NCBI RefSeq assembly: GCF_002887595.1 | Contig: NZ_PEBU01000016.1 | Span: forward strand, 17,015-81,014 | Source of the DNA: Bowmanella denitrificans | Lineage (GTDB): Bacteria; Pseudomonadota; Gammaproteobacteria; Enterobacterales; Alteromonadaceae | Length of the DNA: 64,000 nucleotides | Direction: 5' to 3' | The notes under the pieces: generated by a model | The model's database searches: none | What the model was told of the DNA's origin: nothing | Seen by the model: the letters and a program-made list of their open reading frames with translations, nothing else | In this document: positions 37,615 to 47,336 of the stretch, piece by piece | How the letters are laid out: every line of letters starts with the position of its first letter | Position numbering within the stretch: position 1 is the first letter of the stretch | Made by a program: the position numbers and the translations under genes

Positions 37615-40173
37615 ATGCACAGACTTCATTATTTCTACCTGCTAATTATGTTGGTACTCGTTACCCCCATTGGGGTTGCGCAAGTCAGCAGTGATCTGGA
37701 TTACCTGCCCAGCGATATTCAATACGACCCTAAGGTGCCAAAACCTGAAGCCGTTCTGGGCTATCCGGTGGGTACCTGGCATGTGCGGCATGATCAGATA
37801 GTGAATTATCTATACAAACTGGCCGACAGTTCAGACCGGGTCAGTATTGAGGAGATAGGCCGTTCCCATGAACAGCGCCCCATACTACTGCTGACCTTTA
37901 GCTCGGCCGCCAATCAAAAGAACCTTTCAGCACTACGTCAAACCCATCTGGCCGCATTAGAAGGCAACAAAGCTGCCAATGCGCCCTTAGTGCTGTGGAT
38001 GGGTTACAGTGTGCATGGCAATGAGCCATCCGGTGCCAATGCTGGCCTGCTGGTGGCTTATTATCTGGCGGCGGCCCAGGGGGAAGAGGTAGAAAAACTA
38101 CTGGATGAGGCGGTCATATTGCTGGAGCCGGCGCTTAATCCAGATGGTTTATCCAGGTTCGCACAGTGGGCCAATATGCATAAGGGCTTGAATCTGGTAT
38201 CTGACCCCAACCATAGAGAACACTGGGAAGATTGGCCAAGCGGCAGAACCAACCATTATTGGTTTGACTTGAATCGTGATTGGTTATTACTTACTCACCC
38301 TGAATCCCGTGCAAGGATTGCGAAGTTTCATGAGTGGCGGCCGCAAGTGTTGACTGATTTTCATGAAATGGGCACGAACAGCACTTTCTTCTTTCAGCCC
38401 GGTATACCTTCACGCAAAAATCCATGGACGCCTGACGCCAATGTGGATCTGACTCATGCTCTGGGGAAATTCCATGCCGCCGCACTGGACAAAAGTGGGC
38501 AGCTTTATTTCACCCAGGAAAGTTTTGACGATTTTTACTATGGCAAGGGTTCAACCTACCCGGATGCCATGGGCAGTGTCGGCATACTGTTTGAACAAGC
38601 CAGCAGCCGTGGTCACCTGCAGGATTCTATTCATGGACCTCTGAGTTTTCCTGCCACTATCCAAAATCAGGTGACCACCTCATTATCCACTTTCGCCGGT
38701 GCACTGGCGAATGCCAAGGCGCTGAAAGACTATCAGCGTGGCTTTGCTGCTGAGACAGCCAGGTTAGCCGACAAAGATGAATTATCCGGGTATCTTTTGA
38801 GTGAGAGCCAAGATAAAAGCCGCTTTCAGGCCCTGCTGGATATCCTCAGGCAGCATAAGATTCAACTGCATGGCCTGAGCAAAGATTTGCAACTGGATGG
38901 TAAGAAATTTTCCAGTGACAGCACGGTATTCGTGCCGCTGGACCAGCCACAGTATCGCCTGCTGAAATCTATTTTTTCTACCCGTACCAGTTTTCAGGAC
39001 AATACGTTTTACGATGTGTCTAACTGGAATCTACCGCTGGCATTTAATATTGACTACCTGCCAGTGGCGCGCAGCAACTGGCGCAAGGTGCCAATAAGCG
39101 ACACACTGCCAACGCTGACAAGTAGCCCGTCATCACTGAAGGAAGGCGCCTACGCTTATGCGTTTTCCTGGCAGGATTCTAAAGCACCCATGTTGCTGCA
39201 ATCATTGCTGGAAGCTGGTATCAAGGTAAAAGTTGCCGGAGGTGCTTTCACTGCAACAACAACACAGGGCAGCGTGGCTTTTGCCGCCGGCAGTATTGTC
39301 GTTCCCCGTGCCTTGCAACAACCGGCTAATTGGGTAGCGAGTATTGAGAAGTTCAGTCAGGCCGCTGATATCAAAGTTTGGTCAATTGAATCCGGCTTAA
39401 CTGCACAGGGCAGTGACCTGGGAAGCCGCAGTATGATGGTTTTGGAAACACCCAAATTATTGCTGGTGGGCGGCGTCGGCACTTCTCAGTATGAAGTGGG
39501 TGAGGTCTGGCATTACCTCGATCAGCATGTCGGCTTGCCAGCCACGATAGTCGATATGGACAGATTGAGCAGAATCACCTTGTCTGACTACAGCCATATT
39601 GTGATGGTGGACGGGGATTACCGCCAGTTAGATGACAAGCTGGTGGACAGGATACAAGACTGGATAAAGCAAGGTGGCGTTTTGATTGCCCAAAAAGGTG
39701 CGGCAAAGTGGGCCAGCCAGCAAGAGTGGCTGCAGGCCAGCTTCCTGTCTGACAAGGAAATCAGTGCTGCCTTCGACACCAGCCAGCTCAGCTTTGCCGA
39801 CCAGGAAGCGTTACAAGGCAAACAGCGTATAGCCGGTGCGGTATTAGCCGGTAATGTCGACCTCAGCCACCCTTTGGCTTTTGGCTATGACAACACCGAT
39901 GTGGCTTTTTTACGCAACAGCAATCTGGTCATGCGTGCGAATGCTAAACCTTTTATTCAGGTATCTGGATATTCGCAAAAACCTCTCAGGGCCGGTTATG
40001 TCAGCGATGAAATGCAGAAACTGCTGGCTGGCAGCAGTAACCTGGTGGCAAATAAGTTGGGTAAAGGTAAGGTGATCGGTACCACTGACAACCTGACCTT
40101 CCGTGGCTATTGGTATGGCACCAGCCGTTTCCTTAGTAATGCCATATATCTTGCGCCTTTGATGGATAACTAA
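37615..40173 (+). CDS. Secreted M14 family zinc carboxypeptidase
   Basis: The 852-residue protein has a signal peptide (cleavage near VAQ, residue 23). The M14 domain has zinc ligands His134 and Glu137 in SVHGNEPSG, a DLNRDW substrate-binding motif, and LTDFHEMGTNSTFF with a likely third ligand histidine. A long C-terminal part contains LLLVGGVGTSQYEVGEVWHYL and VMVDGDYRQL, a pattern like a class I glutamine-amidotransferase-like fold. It should release C-terminal residues from peptides outside the cytoplasm. No obvious terminator follows. It interrupts the nfuA-comF-bioH neighbourhood. Confidence 0.9.
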   Translation: MHRLHYFYLLIMLVLVTPIGVAQVSSDLDYLPSDIQYDPKVPKPEAVLGYPVGTWHVRHDQIVNYLYKLADSSDRVSIEEIGRSHEQRPILLLTFSSAANQKNLSALRQTHLAALEGNKAANAPLVLWMGYSVHGNEPSGANAGLLVAYYLAAAQGEEVEKLLDEAVILLEPALNPDGLSRFAQWANMHKGLNLVSDPNHREHWEDWPSGRTNHYWFDLNRDWLLLTHPESRARIAKFHEWRPQVLTDFHEMGTNSTFFFQPGIPSRKNPWTPDANVDLTHALGKFHAAALDKSGQLYFTQESFDDFYYGKGSTYPDAMGSVGILFEQASSRGHLQDSIHGPLSFPATIQNQVTTSLSTFAGALANAKALKDYQRGFAAETARLADKDELSGYLLSESQDKSRFQALLDILRQHKIQLHGLSKDLQLDGKKFSSDSTVFVPLDQPQYRLLKSIFSTRTSFQDNTFYDVSNWNLPLAFNIDYLPVARSNWRKVPISDTLPTLTSSPSSLKEGAYAYAFSWQDSKAPMLLQSLLEAGIKVKVAGGAFTATTTQGSVAFAAGSIVVPRALQQPANWVASIEKFSQAADIKVWSIESGLTAQGSDLGSRSMMVLETPKLLLVGGVGTSQYEVGEVWHYLDQHVGLPATIVDMDRLSRITLSDYSHIVMVDGDYRQLDDKLVDRIQDWIKQGGVLIAQKGAAKWASQQEWLQASFLSDKEISAAFDTSQLSFADQEALQGKQRIAGAVLAGNVDLSHPLAFGYDNTDVAFLRNSNLVMRANAKPFIQVSGYSQKPLRAGYVSDEMQKLLAGSSNLVANKLGKGKVIGTTDNLTFRGYWYGTSRFLSNAIYLAPLMDN

Positions 40174-40249
40174 CGGCTGCTTATCTTTCGAGTATGATCT
40201 GCAGCACTATTGGTCTCCTTACCAACCTTGTCGGGAGGCCTCTAGTGCT

Positions 40250-40945
40250 CTATTCAAGGGGCGACTTTAGACTGATAGCGATGCACCAGACTTCAATATG
40301 CAAATCGACCCTGGCGCATCGCAGCGTATGACACAGACTGCTGATGGTGGTGCCGGTGGTGATGACATCATCTAATACGGCAATATGTCGGTAGGGAAGG
40401 GGTCCATTCAGGCTGAATGCGTCACGTAAATTGTGTCTGCGCTGTGCCCCCGTCAGTTCGGTCTGCGGCAACGTCGCCTTGCTGCGCCGACATAAGTGTT
40501 GGTCTACTGGAATATGACTCAGCCTGGACAATTGCCCGGCAATTTCGCCTGCCTGGTTATACCTGCGCCGCATGTAGCGACTGGCATGTAAAGGCATGGG
40601 CAATATGGCTTCAGGTAAATCTTGCCTGGCAAACAGTGTCAGGCGGTAAAACTGTTCGGCCAGAGCCTTGGCACAGAGCAACCTCTGGCTGAACTTCAAT
40701 GACGTGATTAGTCGGTCCCAGGGCCACTGATAAGGGGCGCAGGCCACCAACCTTTGGTAGTTTATGTTTTCCAGGCCCTGTGCAATGTCAGGCCGGTTCA
40801 ACAGATTGTGTTGGTATTGAGCCAGGTTAAGTATTGGTAGATCTGCCTGGCAATGCTGGCATAACAGCGTGTGGCTGTCCTGCAAACATAGCAGGCAAGC
40901 CTGGCGGTGCATTCCCTGCAACAAGCTTCGAATTGAAATTGGCAT
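40250..40945 (-). CDS. ComF family phosphoribosyltransferase-like protein (GntX)
   Basis: The 231-residue protein has an N-terminal zinc-finger-like region with two Cys-x2-Cys pairs (CLLC and CQHC). The C-terminal phosphoribosyltransferase domain has the PRPP loop IAVLDDVITTGTTISSL. ComF proteins support DNA uptake in competent bacteria; in gammaproteobacteria the gene lies beside bioH, as here (40 bp between divergent starts). Its enzymatic activity is not established. Confidence 0.92.
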   Translation of the reverse strand: MPISIRSLLQGMHRQACLLCLQDSHTLLCQHCQADLPILNLAQYQHNLLNRPDIAQGLENINYQRLVACAPYQWPWDRLITSLKFSQRLLCAKALAEQFYRLTLFARQDLPEAILPMPLHASRYMRRRYNQAGEIAGQLSRLSHIPVDQHLCRRSKATLPQTELTGAQRRHNLRDAFSLNGPLPYRHIAVLDDVITTGTTISSLCHTLRCARVDLHIEVWCIAISLKSPLE

Positions 40946-40985
40946 CCCTGAGATTAAACTATATGGCCCTTATGAATAAGAGTAG

Positions 40986-41765
40986 ATGACTTTGTCTTTA
41001 ACCTGCGACTCCATAGGCTGCGGCCCCGATATATTGTTACTGCATGGCTGGGGGCTGAATAGTGAAGTCTGGCAGCCGCTACTGGATCGTCTGCAAAGCC
41101 ATTTCTGTTTTCATTTACTGGACTTACCTGGATTTGGTGTGAATCATCAGCTTGCACCCGACCACTACAATCTGGCCACCGTAACTGAACTGGTTGCCCG
41201 GCATTTGACGCGGCCAACTGTGGTACTGGGCTGGTCTTTGGGGGGCCTGGTTGCTCAGCAGTTGGCATTGCAGTATCCACAGCGGGTGCGTGCTTTAGTT
41301 TGTATAACCAGTAGCCCCAGGTTTTTAGCCGATGATAACTGGCCTGGTATCAAAGACGATGTGCTCAGAGCCTTTGCCGCCCAATTGCGTTCAGACCCGG
41401 CGGCAACAGTGGAAAGATTTTTAGCCATACAGGCGCTGGGTAGTGAAAGAGCCAGGGCGGATATTCAATTGTTGAAACAGCAGATAAGCCGACGCCCAAC
41501 GGCCAACCCTGTTGCTTTGAAGCAAGGCCTTAATATTCTCAGGGAAGCTGACCTTCGTCATCAGCTTAAGCAGATTGAATGTCCAACTTTACGAATTTAC
41601 GGTCGCAATGACAGTTTGGTACCAAAGGCGGCGCTGGAGCAGATTGAAGCCTTGCAACCCCAAGCCACGTCCATGTTATTTCCCAAGGCTTCGCACGCGC
41701 CTTTTATTTCCCATGCAGATGAATTCGCTGAGGCGCTGCACCATTACCTTGCAAGGTTGAGTTGA
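40986..41765 (+). CDS. bioH: Pimeloyl-ACP methyl ester carboxylesterase BioH
   Basis: This 259-residue alpha/beta hydrolase removes the methyl group from pimeloyl-ACP methyl ester, completing the pimelate moiety of biotin. The catalytic triad is Ser84 (GWSLGG), Asp209 (GRNDSLVP) and His237 (KASHAPF), each two residues after the E. coli positions 82, 207 and 235. The HGWGLNSEVW oxyanion segment is typical. It is divergent from comF. Confidence 0.95.
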   Translation: MTLSLTCDSIGCGPDILLLHGWGLNSEVWQPLLDRLQSHFCFHLLDLPGFGVNHQLAPDHYNLATVTELVARHLTRPTVVLGWSLGGLVAQQLALQYPQRVRALVCITSSPRFLADDNWPGIKDDVLRAFAAQLRSDPAATVERFLAIQALGSERARADIQLLKQQISRRPTANPVALKQGLNILREADLRHQLKQIECPTLRIYGRNDSLVPKAALEQIEALQPQATSMLFPKASHAPFISHADEFAEALHHYLARLS

Positions 41766-41862
41766 CAACTGGGTATATAAAATCACACCAAGGTGTATCC
41801 GTCAGGCTTCATTTTCTGGCATTTCTGGTTAATAATTAGCCATGAGGTAATAGGGGTAGTCT

Positions 41863-42183
41863 ATGTCGGTGAATTTCGATAGTAATATCAATTCTGCCAT
41901 TATTTCGGGTACGTTGGGTTTGCAACGTGCCTCTGATGGCATAACTCAACATTCCATCAACCTGGCCCAGCAGCAGGCCCAGTTGCGCGATCCTAAAGAA
42001 GTGCTGGCCGAAGCGGCTCAGCAGCAGATTGGCCTTAGCACTAAGTTGCTGCCCAAAGGGGGTGACAATGTGACTAATGATTTGGTCGGCCTGACCCTGA
42101 ATTTACGCAATGCCCAGGCCAATGCCAAAGTGTTGGATGTTGCTAAAGACACGGTAGGCAGGTTAATAGACGAGATTGCCTGA
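41863..42183 (+). CDS. Small protein resembling a flagellar rod/hook C-terminus
   Basis: The 106-residue protein has no signal peptide and is probably helical at both ends. Its N-terminus ([28 protein letters not shown]) and C-terminus ([32 protein letters not shown]) resemble the paired terminal helices of FlgB/FlgC/FlgG-type axial proteins, without a middle domain. GAGGTAATAGGGG lies upstream. The next gene starts 2 nt after the stop. No flagellar genes are nearby. The match is by eye; it could be an unrelated helical protein. Confidence 0.5.
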   Translation: MSVNFDSNINSAIISGTLGLQRASDGITQHSINLAQQQAQLRDPKEVLAEAAQQQIGLSTKLLPKGGDNVTNDLVGLTLNLRNAQANAKVLDVAKDTVGRLIDEIA

Positions 42184-42185
42184 TT

Positions 42186-43136
42186 ATGATGAATATCGTC
42201 GCGCCAGCACTCACAGCCATTCCGCTGAACACCGCCAACTTCAATACTGAAGCGGCGCGGCGTGACAATATTGCTCGGGAAACTGTGCCACAGCTGAGCA
42301 ACACCGAAAATTCAGCAGCAGAATCCGGATTGGGTTCAGAGTCTGATCGGGTAAAAACCCCAGGGCAGGCACCTCAGCCCGTTACATACGAAAAACCCCA
42401 GGCTAATCAGCAAGCGCTGGCGCAAGGTCAGAATGGTCAGAACAAAGACAACGGCGAAGATCCCAGTGCTGGTAAACAGGATGCCAAAGATCAGCAGCAA
42501 CAGAGTGCCGAACAGAAGAAAGTTGAAGAGCTGAAACAACGGGATCAGGAAGTTCGCGCTCATGAGCAAGCGCATGCCGCTACAGGAGGGCAACATGCCG
42601 GAGCACCTTCCTATGAATTCGAAACCGGACCGGATGGCAAACGTTATGCGGTAGGTGGCGAAGTGAATATCGACATCTCTGAGGAAAAATCTCCGCAGGA
42701 TACATTGCGTAAGATGCAACAGGTGAGAGCTGCCGCCCTTGCGCCGGCTGAACCCTCGCCACAAGATTTACGGGTTGCCGCTGAAGCTCAACAAAAAGCC
42801 TCGCAAGCCAGACAGGACATTGCCAGCCAATCAGCCGACAAGGCTGATCAGGCATATCAGTCGGCTTTTTCTGCAGAAGATGCTAAGCCCACAACCAATA
42901 TTGCTTCTGCCCCTGAGCTGGATGAGATTGTCGATGGCAATGTCAGTCCACCTACCCGCAAATTACAGGAAGATGATCCGGTGGCTGAAGCGGCGGGCCT
43001 GGAAAGTAGTAGTGCTGAATTTAAACAGTCTCAGGCTAGTTTGGATTTTGACATCACTGCGCGGAGTTTGCGCATTGAGAGTTTTTACCAGCAAATCTCG
43101 CAGCCAAGAGAGTATTCATTGCGACACAGTGCCTGA
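42186..43136 (+). CDS. SprA-related protein with HExxH (putative metalloprotease)
   Basis: The 316-residue product is low-complexity and Gln/Ala/Ser/Glu-rich over most of its length, with a compact conserved core near residues 125-200. The core has [13 protein letters not shown] (HExxH, a possible zinc site), [23 protein letters not shown] and [22 protein letters not shown]. This core is that of the SprA-related / CJM1_0395-type family. It has no signal peptide. It is coupled to the rod-like gene upstream and followed by a strong terminator. Protease activity is predicted only from HExxH. Confidence 0.75.
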   Translation: MMNIVAPALTAIPLNTANFNTEAARRDNIARETVPQLSNTENSAAESGLGSESDRVKTPGQAPQPVTYEKPQANQQALAQGQNGQNKDNGEDPSAGKQDAKDQQQQSAEQKKVEELKQRDQEVRAHEQAHAATGGQHAGAPSYEFETGPDGKRYAVGGEVNIDISEEKSPQDTLRKMQQVRAAALAPAEPSPQDLRVAAEAQQKASQARQDIASQSADKADQAYQSAFSAEDAKPTTNIASAPELDEIVDGNVSPPTRKLQEDDPVAEAAGLESSSAEFKQSQASLDFDITARSLRIESFYQQISQPREYSLRHSA

Positions 43137-43138
43137 AT

Positions 43139-43172
43139 AAACAACAACGCCCCGGATGGGGCGTTGTTGTTT
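43139..43172. terminator. Bidirectional Rho-independent terminator
   Basis: A 15-bp perfect stem (43139-43153 with 43158-43172) with a GGAT loop has an A-rich left end and a T-rich right end. It sits between the stop of the SprA-related gene and the 3' end of the convergent tex gene and can end transcripts from both sides. Confidence 0.9.
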
Positions 43173-43177
43173 GTGCT

Positions 43178-45511
43178 TCAGGATTTTTTAGCTTTGGCAA
43201 ACGCTTCGGCCAGGGCATTACCCATCGCGCTATTGGCAGGTTGCGCCGCTCTTTGCGGTTTCGCTTGTTGGTGACGCTGGCCACCTTGTGGCTTGGCACC
43301 TCTTTCTGGTTTGGTTGCAGATTGTCTTGGTTGCGACTGCTTGGACGTAGGTTCATCATTCAGGCGCATACTGAAAGAGATGCGGTTTCGCGCGACATCC
43401 ACCTCCATGACCTTCACCTTAACAATATCCCCGGCTTTGACGACTTCCCTTGGGTCTGAAATAAATTTATCTGTCATCGCAGAGATATGCACCAGACCAT
43501 CCTGATGCACGCCCACATCGACAAATGCGCCAAAGTTGGCCACGTTACTGACCACGCCTTCGAGGATCATGCCGGGTTTCAGGTCGCTAACCTGTTCAAC
43601 CCCTTCCTTAAAGGTGGCGGTTTTAAACTCTGGACGGGGGTCACGTCCGGGCTTGTCCAATTCCGCCAGAATGTCAGTGATAGTGGGAATACCAAAGGTA
43701 TCATTGGCAAAGTCCGCCGGTTTTAAGGATTTTAGTAAATCCTTATTGCCCATCAGTGCCACAACCTCAGCGCCGGCACTTTGACTGATATGTTTGACCA
43801 GCTCATAGGCTTCGGGGTGCACAGCGGATGCATCCAAGGGATTGTCTCCACCAACCACTCGCAAGAAGCCAGCCGCCTGTTCAAAGGCTTTAGGCCCCAG
43901 CCGTTCCACTTTCAAAAGTTGTTTGCGGTCTTTAAAGGCACCATTCTGGTCGCGGTAGCCGACAATATTCTGTGCCAGGGTGCGATTCAAACCGGAGACA
44001 TAACTAAGCAGGGCAGGGGAAGCCATATTCACATCCACACCCACTGCGTTTACGCAATCCTCAACTACAGTATCCAGTGATTTGCCCAACTGACTTTGAC
44101 TGACGTCGTGCTGGTACTGGCCAACGCCAATGGCCTTGGGTTCAATTTTTACCAATTCTGCTAAGGGGTCTTGCAGGCGGCGGGCGATGGACACCGCACC
44201 TCGCAATGACACATCCATTCCCGGCAACTCGTTTGATGCCAGTTCAGAGGCTGAGTAAACAGATGCGCCAGCTTCGCTGACCATGATTTTATTGATCTTC
44301 AAATCAGGCAGGGCTTTGACGACTTCGGCAGCAAGCTTATCGGTTTCCCTGGACGCTGTACCATTGCCGATACTGATCAACTGGACTTTATGCTGCTGGC
44401 ACATGGACGCCAGGGTACGCACCGATTTATCCCACTGATTCTGTGGAGCATGGGGATAAATAGTGTTAGTTGCCAGTACCTTACCGGTGTTATCTACTAC
44501 GGCTACTTTTACGCCAGTACGCAGACCGGGGTCCAGTCCCATGGTGACCTTGGCGCCAGCTGGAGCGGCCATCAGCAGGTCCTTCAGGTTGTTGGCAAAC
44601 ACACTGATCGCTTCCAATTCAGCTTTTTCGCGTAAGGTACCAAAGAGTTCATTTTCCATATGTAGCAGGATTTTCACCCGCCAGGTCCATTGCACCACGC
44701 TTTGCAGCCATTTGTCTGCGGCCCGGCCACTATCACGTATCTCCAGATGTTGGGCGATAATGTTTTCACACTGAGAACTGCGATCGCCTTCTTCATTCGC
44801 TGGATCGGCGTTCATCGATACCTGCAGCAGGCCTTCATTACGTCCACGGAACATCGCCAGGGCACGATGTGAAGGGGTTTTGCCCAGTAATTCACTATGT
44901 TCAAAGTAATCAGAGTATTTCGCCGCTTCTTTTTCTTTTCCTGGCGCTACACGGCTTTGAATATGTGCTTCACGGTTCAGGTGCAGACGAATTTTCTGCA
45001 GCAGCTCTGCGTCTTCGGCAAAGCGCTCCATAAGGATATAACGGGCGCCTTCCAACGCAGCCTTAGTATCAGCCACTTCGTTACTGAGATACTGGGTCGC
45101 CAGTGTTTCTGGATCCTGGTCGGGATTGTCAAACAAGCTGTTCGCCAAAGGTTCCAAGCCAGCTTCAATGGCAATTTGCCCTTTGGTACGACGCTTTGGC
45201 TTATAGGGCAGGTATAGGTCTTCCAGCTCAGTCTTGTTATCCACTGCCAGGATTTTTGCTTCCAGCTCAGCCGTCAGCTTCTGCTGTTCACCGATAGATT
45301 TGAGAATCACCTGACGGCGGTCCTCCAGTTCACGCAGATAGCCCAATCGTTGTTCCAGGGTTCTTAACTGCGCATCATCCAAGCCGTTGGTGGCTTCCTT
45401 TCGATAACGGGCTATAAAGGGCACTGTGGCGCCGTCGTCCAGCAAGGCTACTGCGGCCTGGACCTGGTGAGGAGAAACGGAGAGTTCTGAGGCAATTTTT
45501 TCTATGATCAT
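43178..45511 (-). CDS. tex: Transcription accessory protein Tex
   Basis: The 777-residue RNA-binding protein has an N-terminal helical domain starting [20 protein letters not shown], an RNase-H-like (YqgF) domain ([21 protein letters not shown]), helix-hairpin-helix repeats ([14 protein letters not shown]) and a C-terminal S1 domain ([31 protein letters not shown]). The tail is Lys/Gln/Ala-rich. The ATG at 45511 is the family start, although the frame is open upstream. Tex affects transcription and is required for toxin expression in Bordetella. It follows greB on the same strand. Confidence 0.96.
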   Translation of the reverse strand: MIIEKIASELSVSPHQVQAAVALLDDGATVPFIARYRKEATNGLDDAQLRTLEQRLGYLRELEDRRQVILKSIGEQQKLTAELEAKILAVDNKTELEDLYLPYKPKRRTKGQIAIEAGLEPLANSLFDNPDQDPETLATQYLSNEVADTKAALEGARYILMERFAEDAELLQKIRLHLNREAHIQSRVAPGKEKEAAKYSDYFEHSELLGKTPSHRALAMFRGRNEGLLQVSMNADPANEEGDRSSQCENIIAQHLEIRDSGRAADKWLQSVVQWTWRVKILLHMENELFGTLREKAELEAISVFANNLKDLLMAAPAGAKVTMGLDPGLRTGVKVAVVDNTGKVLATNTIYPHAPQNQWDKSVRTLASMCQQHKVQLISIGNGTASRETDKLAAEVVKALPDLKINKIMVSEAGASVYSASELASNELPGMDVSLRGAVSIARRLQDPLAELVKIEPKAIGVGQYQHDVSQSQLGKSLDTVVEDCVNAVGVDVNMASPALLSYVSGLNRTLAQNIVGYRDQNGAFKDRKQLLKVERLGPKAFEQAAGFLRVVGGDNPLDASAVHPEAYELVKHISQSAGAEVVALMGNKDLLKSLKPADFANDTFGIPTITDILAELDKPGRDPRPEFKTATFKEGVEQVSDLKPGMILEGVVSNVANFGAFVDVGVHQDGLVHISAMTDKFISDPREVVKAGDIVKVKVMEVDVARNRISFSMRLNDEPTSKQSQPRQSATKPERGAKPQGGQRHQQAKPQRAAQPANSAMGNALAEAFAKAKKS

Positions 45512-45688
45512 GGGGTGCCTTGCTGGCTTTAGACAAAAATAAACAGGGCCTTTATAAGGGCTATACAGGGAAAATTCCAGTCTGCATGGGATGATTGTGT
45601 GGAAAAAACACAATGTGAGGTCGGTATTGGCGTTTCGATCACAACAGTGTCTTATTCAGTACGGTCAGTCCGGGGTGATAACAGTCGG

Positions 45689-46174
45689 CTAATTTGCTGT
45701 TTCGCTTGTATATTGAATAGCCACAACGAACCATTGTTTGCGACCTGTTGGCGTTTCTACCCAGGCTTCGTCGTCTACCTCTTTTTTTAGCAGGGCTCTG
45801 GCCATAGGCGAATCTATAGAGATATAGTCTTTACGCGCATAGATTTCATCCGGCCCCACAATGCGAAACTTGAGCAACTCCCCTTGCTCATTTTCCACTT
45901 CCACCCAGGCACCAAAGAACACTTTGCCCTGCTGTTGAGGGGAGTAATCTACCACCTTGATAATCTCAAGGCGCTTACGTATATATCTGACGCGTCTGTC
46001 TATCTCACGAAGAAGCTTTTTGTTGTACTGGTAATCCGCATTTTCGCTGCGATCACCCAGGCTGGCTGCCCAAGCCACCTTCTTGGTGACTTCGGGGCGC
46101 TTCTCTCGCCATAAATGATCCAACTCCTGCTTGAGACTATTGAAGCCTTCTCTGGTGATAAGGTTGGTTTTCAT
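45689..46174 (-). CDS. greB: Transcription elongation factor GreB
   Basis: The 161-residue factor has the N-terminal coiled-coil that enters the RNA polymerase secondary channel. The acidic-tip segment is WAASLGDRSENADYQYNKKLLREIDRR, with the catalytic Asp/Glu pair in its DRSENAD loop. The C-terminal domain includes IVGPDEIYARKDYISIDSPMARALL. It stimulates cleavage of backtracked RNA. The ATG at 46174 is the family start; no strong ribosome-binding site is visible. The greB-tex order is as in E. coli. Confidence 0.95.
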   Translation of the reverse strand: MKTNLITREGFNSLKQELDHLWREKRPEVTKKVAWAASLGDRSENADYQYNKKLLREIDRRVRYIRKRLEIIKVVDYSPQQQGKVFFGAWVEVENEQGELLKFRIVGPDEIYARKDYISIDSPMARALLKKEVDDEAWVETPTGRKQWFVVAIQYTSETAN

Positions 46175-46598
46175 AGGGATGTTAATTTTGGTACCACTGA
46201 TGGCGCATGTTATAGCCTCTAGTCTGAATAATGTCACTATAACTTAGGCGCAATCTAAGGCGGACTTTTATGACAAAAATGTTTCAAAATCACAAGGCAA
46301 AAAAGCCGTGATCTTCTACACTAAAACTGAGGTAACGGCAGAGCGATATGGTGGTCAAGAGCCTTTCAAACTGCTTGAGTTACCGCTGACGCATCTGACC
46401 ATGCTACTGGGTTTGATGCTTAACATCTTGTCATTGAAACTGAGCTGAGTAGCGAACAAATTGGCAAACGAGTAACCGGCATCAATGCCGGCCCACGTCA
46501 CCCGTATAACGGGTATTGCAATGAAGGACCCAAGGTTCAGCAAGGAAATAGCTGGGTAGGACAAGAAGCGCCGGGCACATGTGCCCGGCTTTTTCTTT
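46175..46598. other. Intergenic region between greB and fkpA
   Basis: This 424-bp gap holds the greB promoter side (left), including a CTTAG/CTAAG inverted repeat at 46243-46259, and a structured segment ending in a terminator on the right (see the candidate RNA). An open frame of 46 codons from GTG 46308 to TGA 46445 has no ribosome-binding site and no recognisable product, so I do not call it a gene. Confidence 0.5.
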
Positions 46599-46599
46599 T
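46450..46599 (+). ncRNA. Candidate structured small RNA with GGA motifs
   Basis: On the plus strand three hairpins precede a strong intrinsic terminator: CCGGCAT/ATGCCGG (46476-46491), ACCCGT/ACGGGT (46500-46514), and CAGC/GCTG (46538-46554) with an AAGGAAATA loop. The loop carries an AAGGA motif like those bound by CsrA/RsmA, and further GGA motifs lie at about 46526 and 46559. A weak promoter is possible (TTGAAA at 46434, CAAATT 17 bp on). No plus-strand gene upstream needs this terminator. The 5' end is a guess, and there is no homology evidence. Confidence 0.35.
46570..46599 (+). terminator. Strong intrinsic terminator (plus strand)
   Basis: A perfect 20-bp palindrome (46570-46589, GCCGGGCACA and its complement) is followed by TTTTTCTTTTT. 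The T-run is on the plus strand. On the minus strand, where fkpA ends at 46599, only GCTTCTT follows the stem, so it may serve fkpA weakly and a plus-strand transcript strongly. Confidence 0.85.
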
Positions 46600-47336
46600 T
46601 ACTTGGCGCTATCTTCAATACCTAACAACTCAACTTCAAATACCAGAGTTGAGTTGGGGGTAATCGAGCCTGTTGAACGTTTGCCGTAGGCAAGTTCAGA
46701 GGGGATAAAGAACTTGAACTTGGAACCGACGTTCATCAGTTGCACGCCTTCAGTCCAGCCGGCAATAACCCGGTTCAGTGGGAATACGGCTGGCTCGCCA
46801 CGCTTATAAGACGAGTCAAACTCAGTTCCGTCCAACAGGGTGCCCTGATAATGTACCTGCACGGTATCTTCAGCTTTAGGTTTGGCACCTTCGCCCTGCG
46901 TGATCACTTCATATTGCAGGCCGGATTCTGTTACGACCACGCCTTCGCGTTTAGCATTTTCAGCCAGGAAAGCCTTACCTGCTTCAATATTGGCAGCAGC
47001 AGCTTCTTCCTGTTTGGCCTGCTGCTTCTCATTGACCTGTGCGTCTAGTGCCGTCAGTACTGCCTGGATGTCTTCCTGTGTCAGTTTAGACTCGGCGGTC
47101 AGGGCATCTTTAAAGCCTTTAATCACTAGCTCGCGATCCAGCTTAATATTGACATCGTCCTGCATGTCCAGTTTTTGGTCAATAAACTGCCCCACCGACA
47201 CCCCAAGACCATATGCCTGCTTTTGTTCCTGGCTTTCCAGCGCAACGTTTGGTTCATTGGGTTTGGCAGTTTCCTGTTGGCAGGCTGTCAGGGTCAGGGC
47301 GGATAGCACCAGGGTAGCTAAAGCGGTCTTTTTCAT
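46599..47336 (-). CDS. fkpA: FkpA-type FKBP peptidyl-prolyl isomerase, predicted lipoprotein
   Basis: The 245-residue protein has an N-terminal helical dimerisation region (about 25-120, Gln/Glu/Ala-rich) and a C-terminal FKBP domain with VQVHYQGTLLDGTEFDSSYKRGEP, VIAGWTEGVQLM and FFIPSELAYG. It folds extracytoplasmic proteins. The signal sequence ends LTLTAC with cysteine, a lipobox, so it is probably membrane-anchored; E. coli FkpA is soluble in the periplasm. The ATG at 47336 has GGAG 6 nt upstream. The fkpA-slyX neighbourhood is conserved. Confidence 0.93.
   Translation of the reverse strand: MKKTALATLVLSALTLTACQQETAKPNEPNVALESQEQKQAYGLGVSVGQFIDQKLDMQDDVNIKLDRELVIKGFKDALTAESKLTQEDIQAVLTALDAQVNEKQQAKQEEAAAANIEAGKAFLAENAKREGVVVTESGLQYEVITQGEGAKPKAEDTVQVHYQGTLLDGTEFDSSYKRGEPAVFPLNRVIAGWTEGVQLMNVGSKFKFFIPSELAYGKRSTGSITPNSTLVFEVELLGIEDSAK

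Noticed and set aside
42186..43136. Reading the HEQAH protein as a confirmed protease
   Set aside because: HExxH alone in a low-complexity protein is weak evidence; only the family name is used.
45594..45614. ATTGTGT/ACACAAT hairpin between tex and greB
   Set aside because: Only 7 bp of AT-rich stem with the A-run in the loop, so it is not convincing as a terminator or operator.
46308..46445. 46-codon frame from GTG in the greB-fkpA gap
   Set aside because: It has no ribosome-binding site, no recognisable family and lies in a region better explained by regulatory or RNA structure.
46355..46618. Minus-strand frame of 87 codons overlapping the fkpA end
   Set aside because: It runs through the terminator palindrome and the candidate RNA, starts inside fkpA and resembles no known protein.
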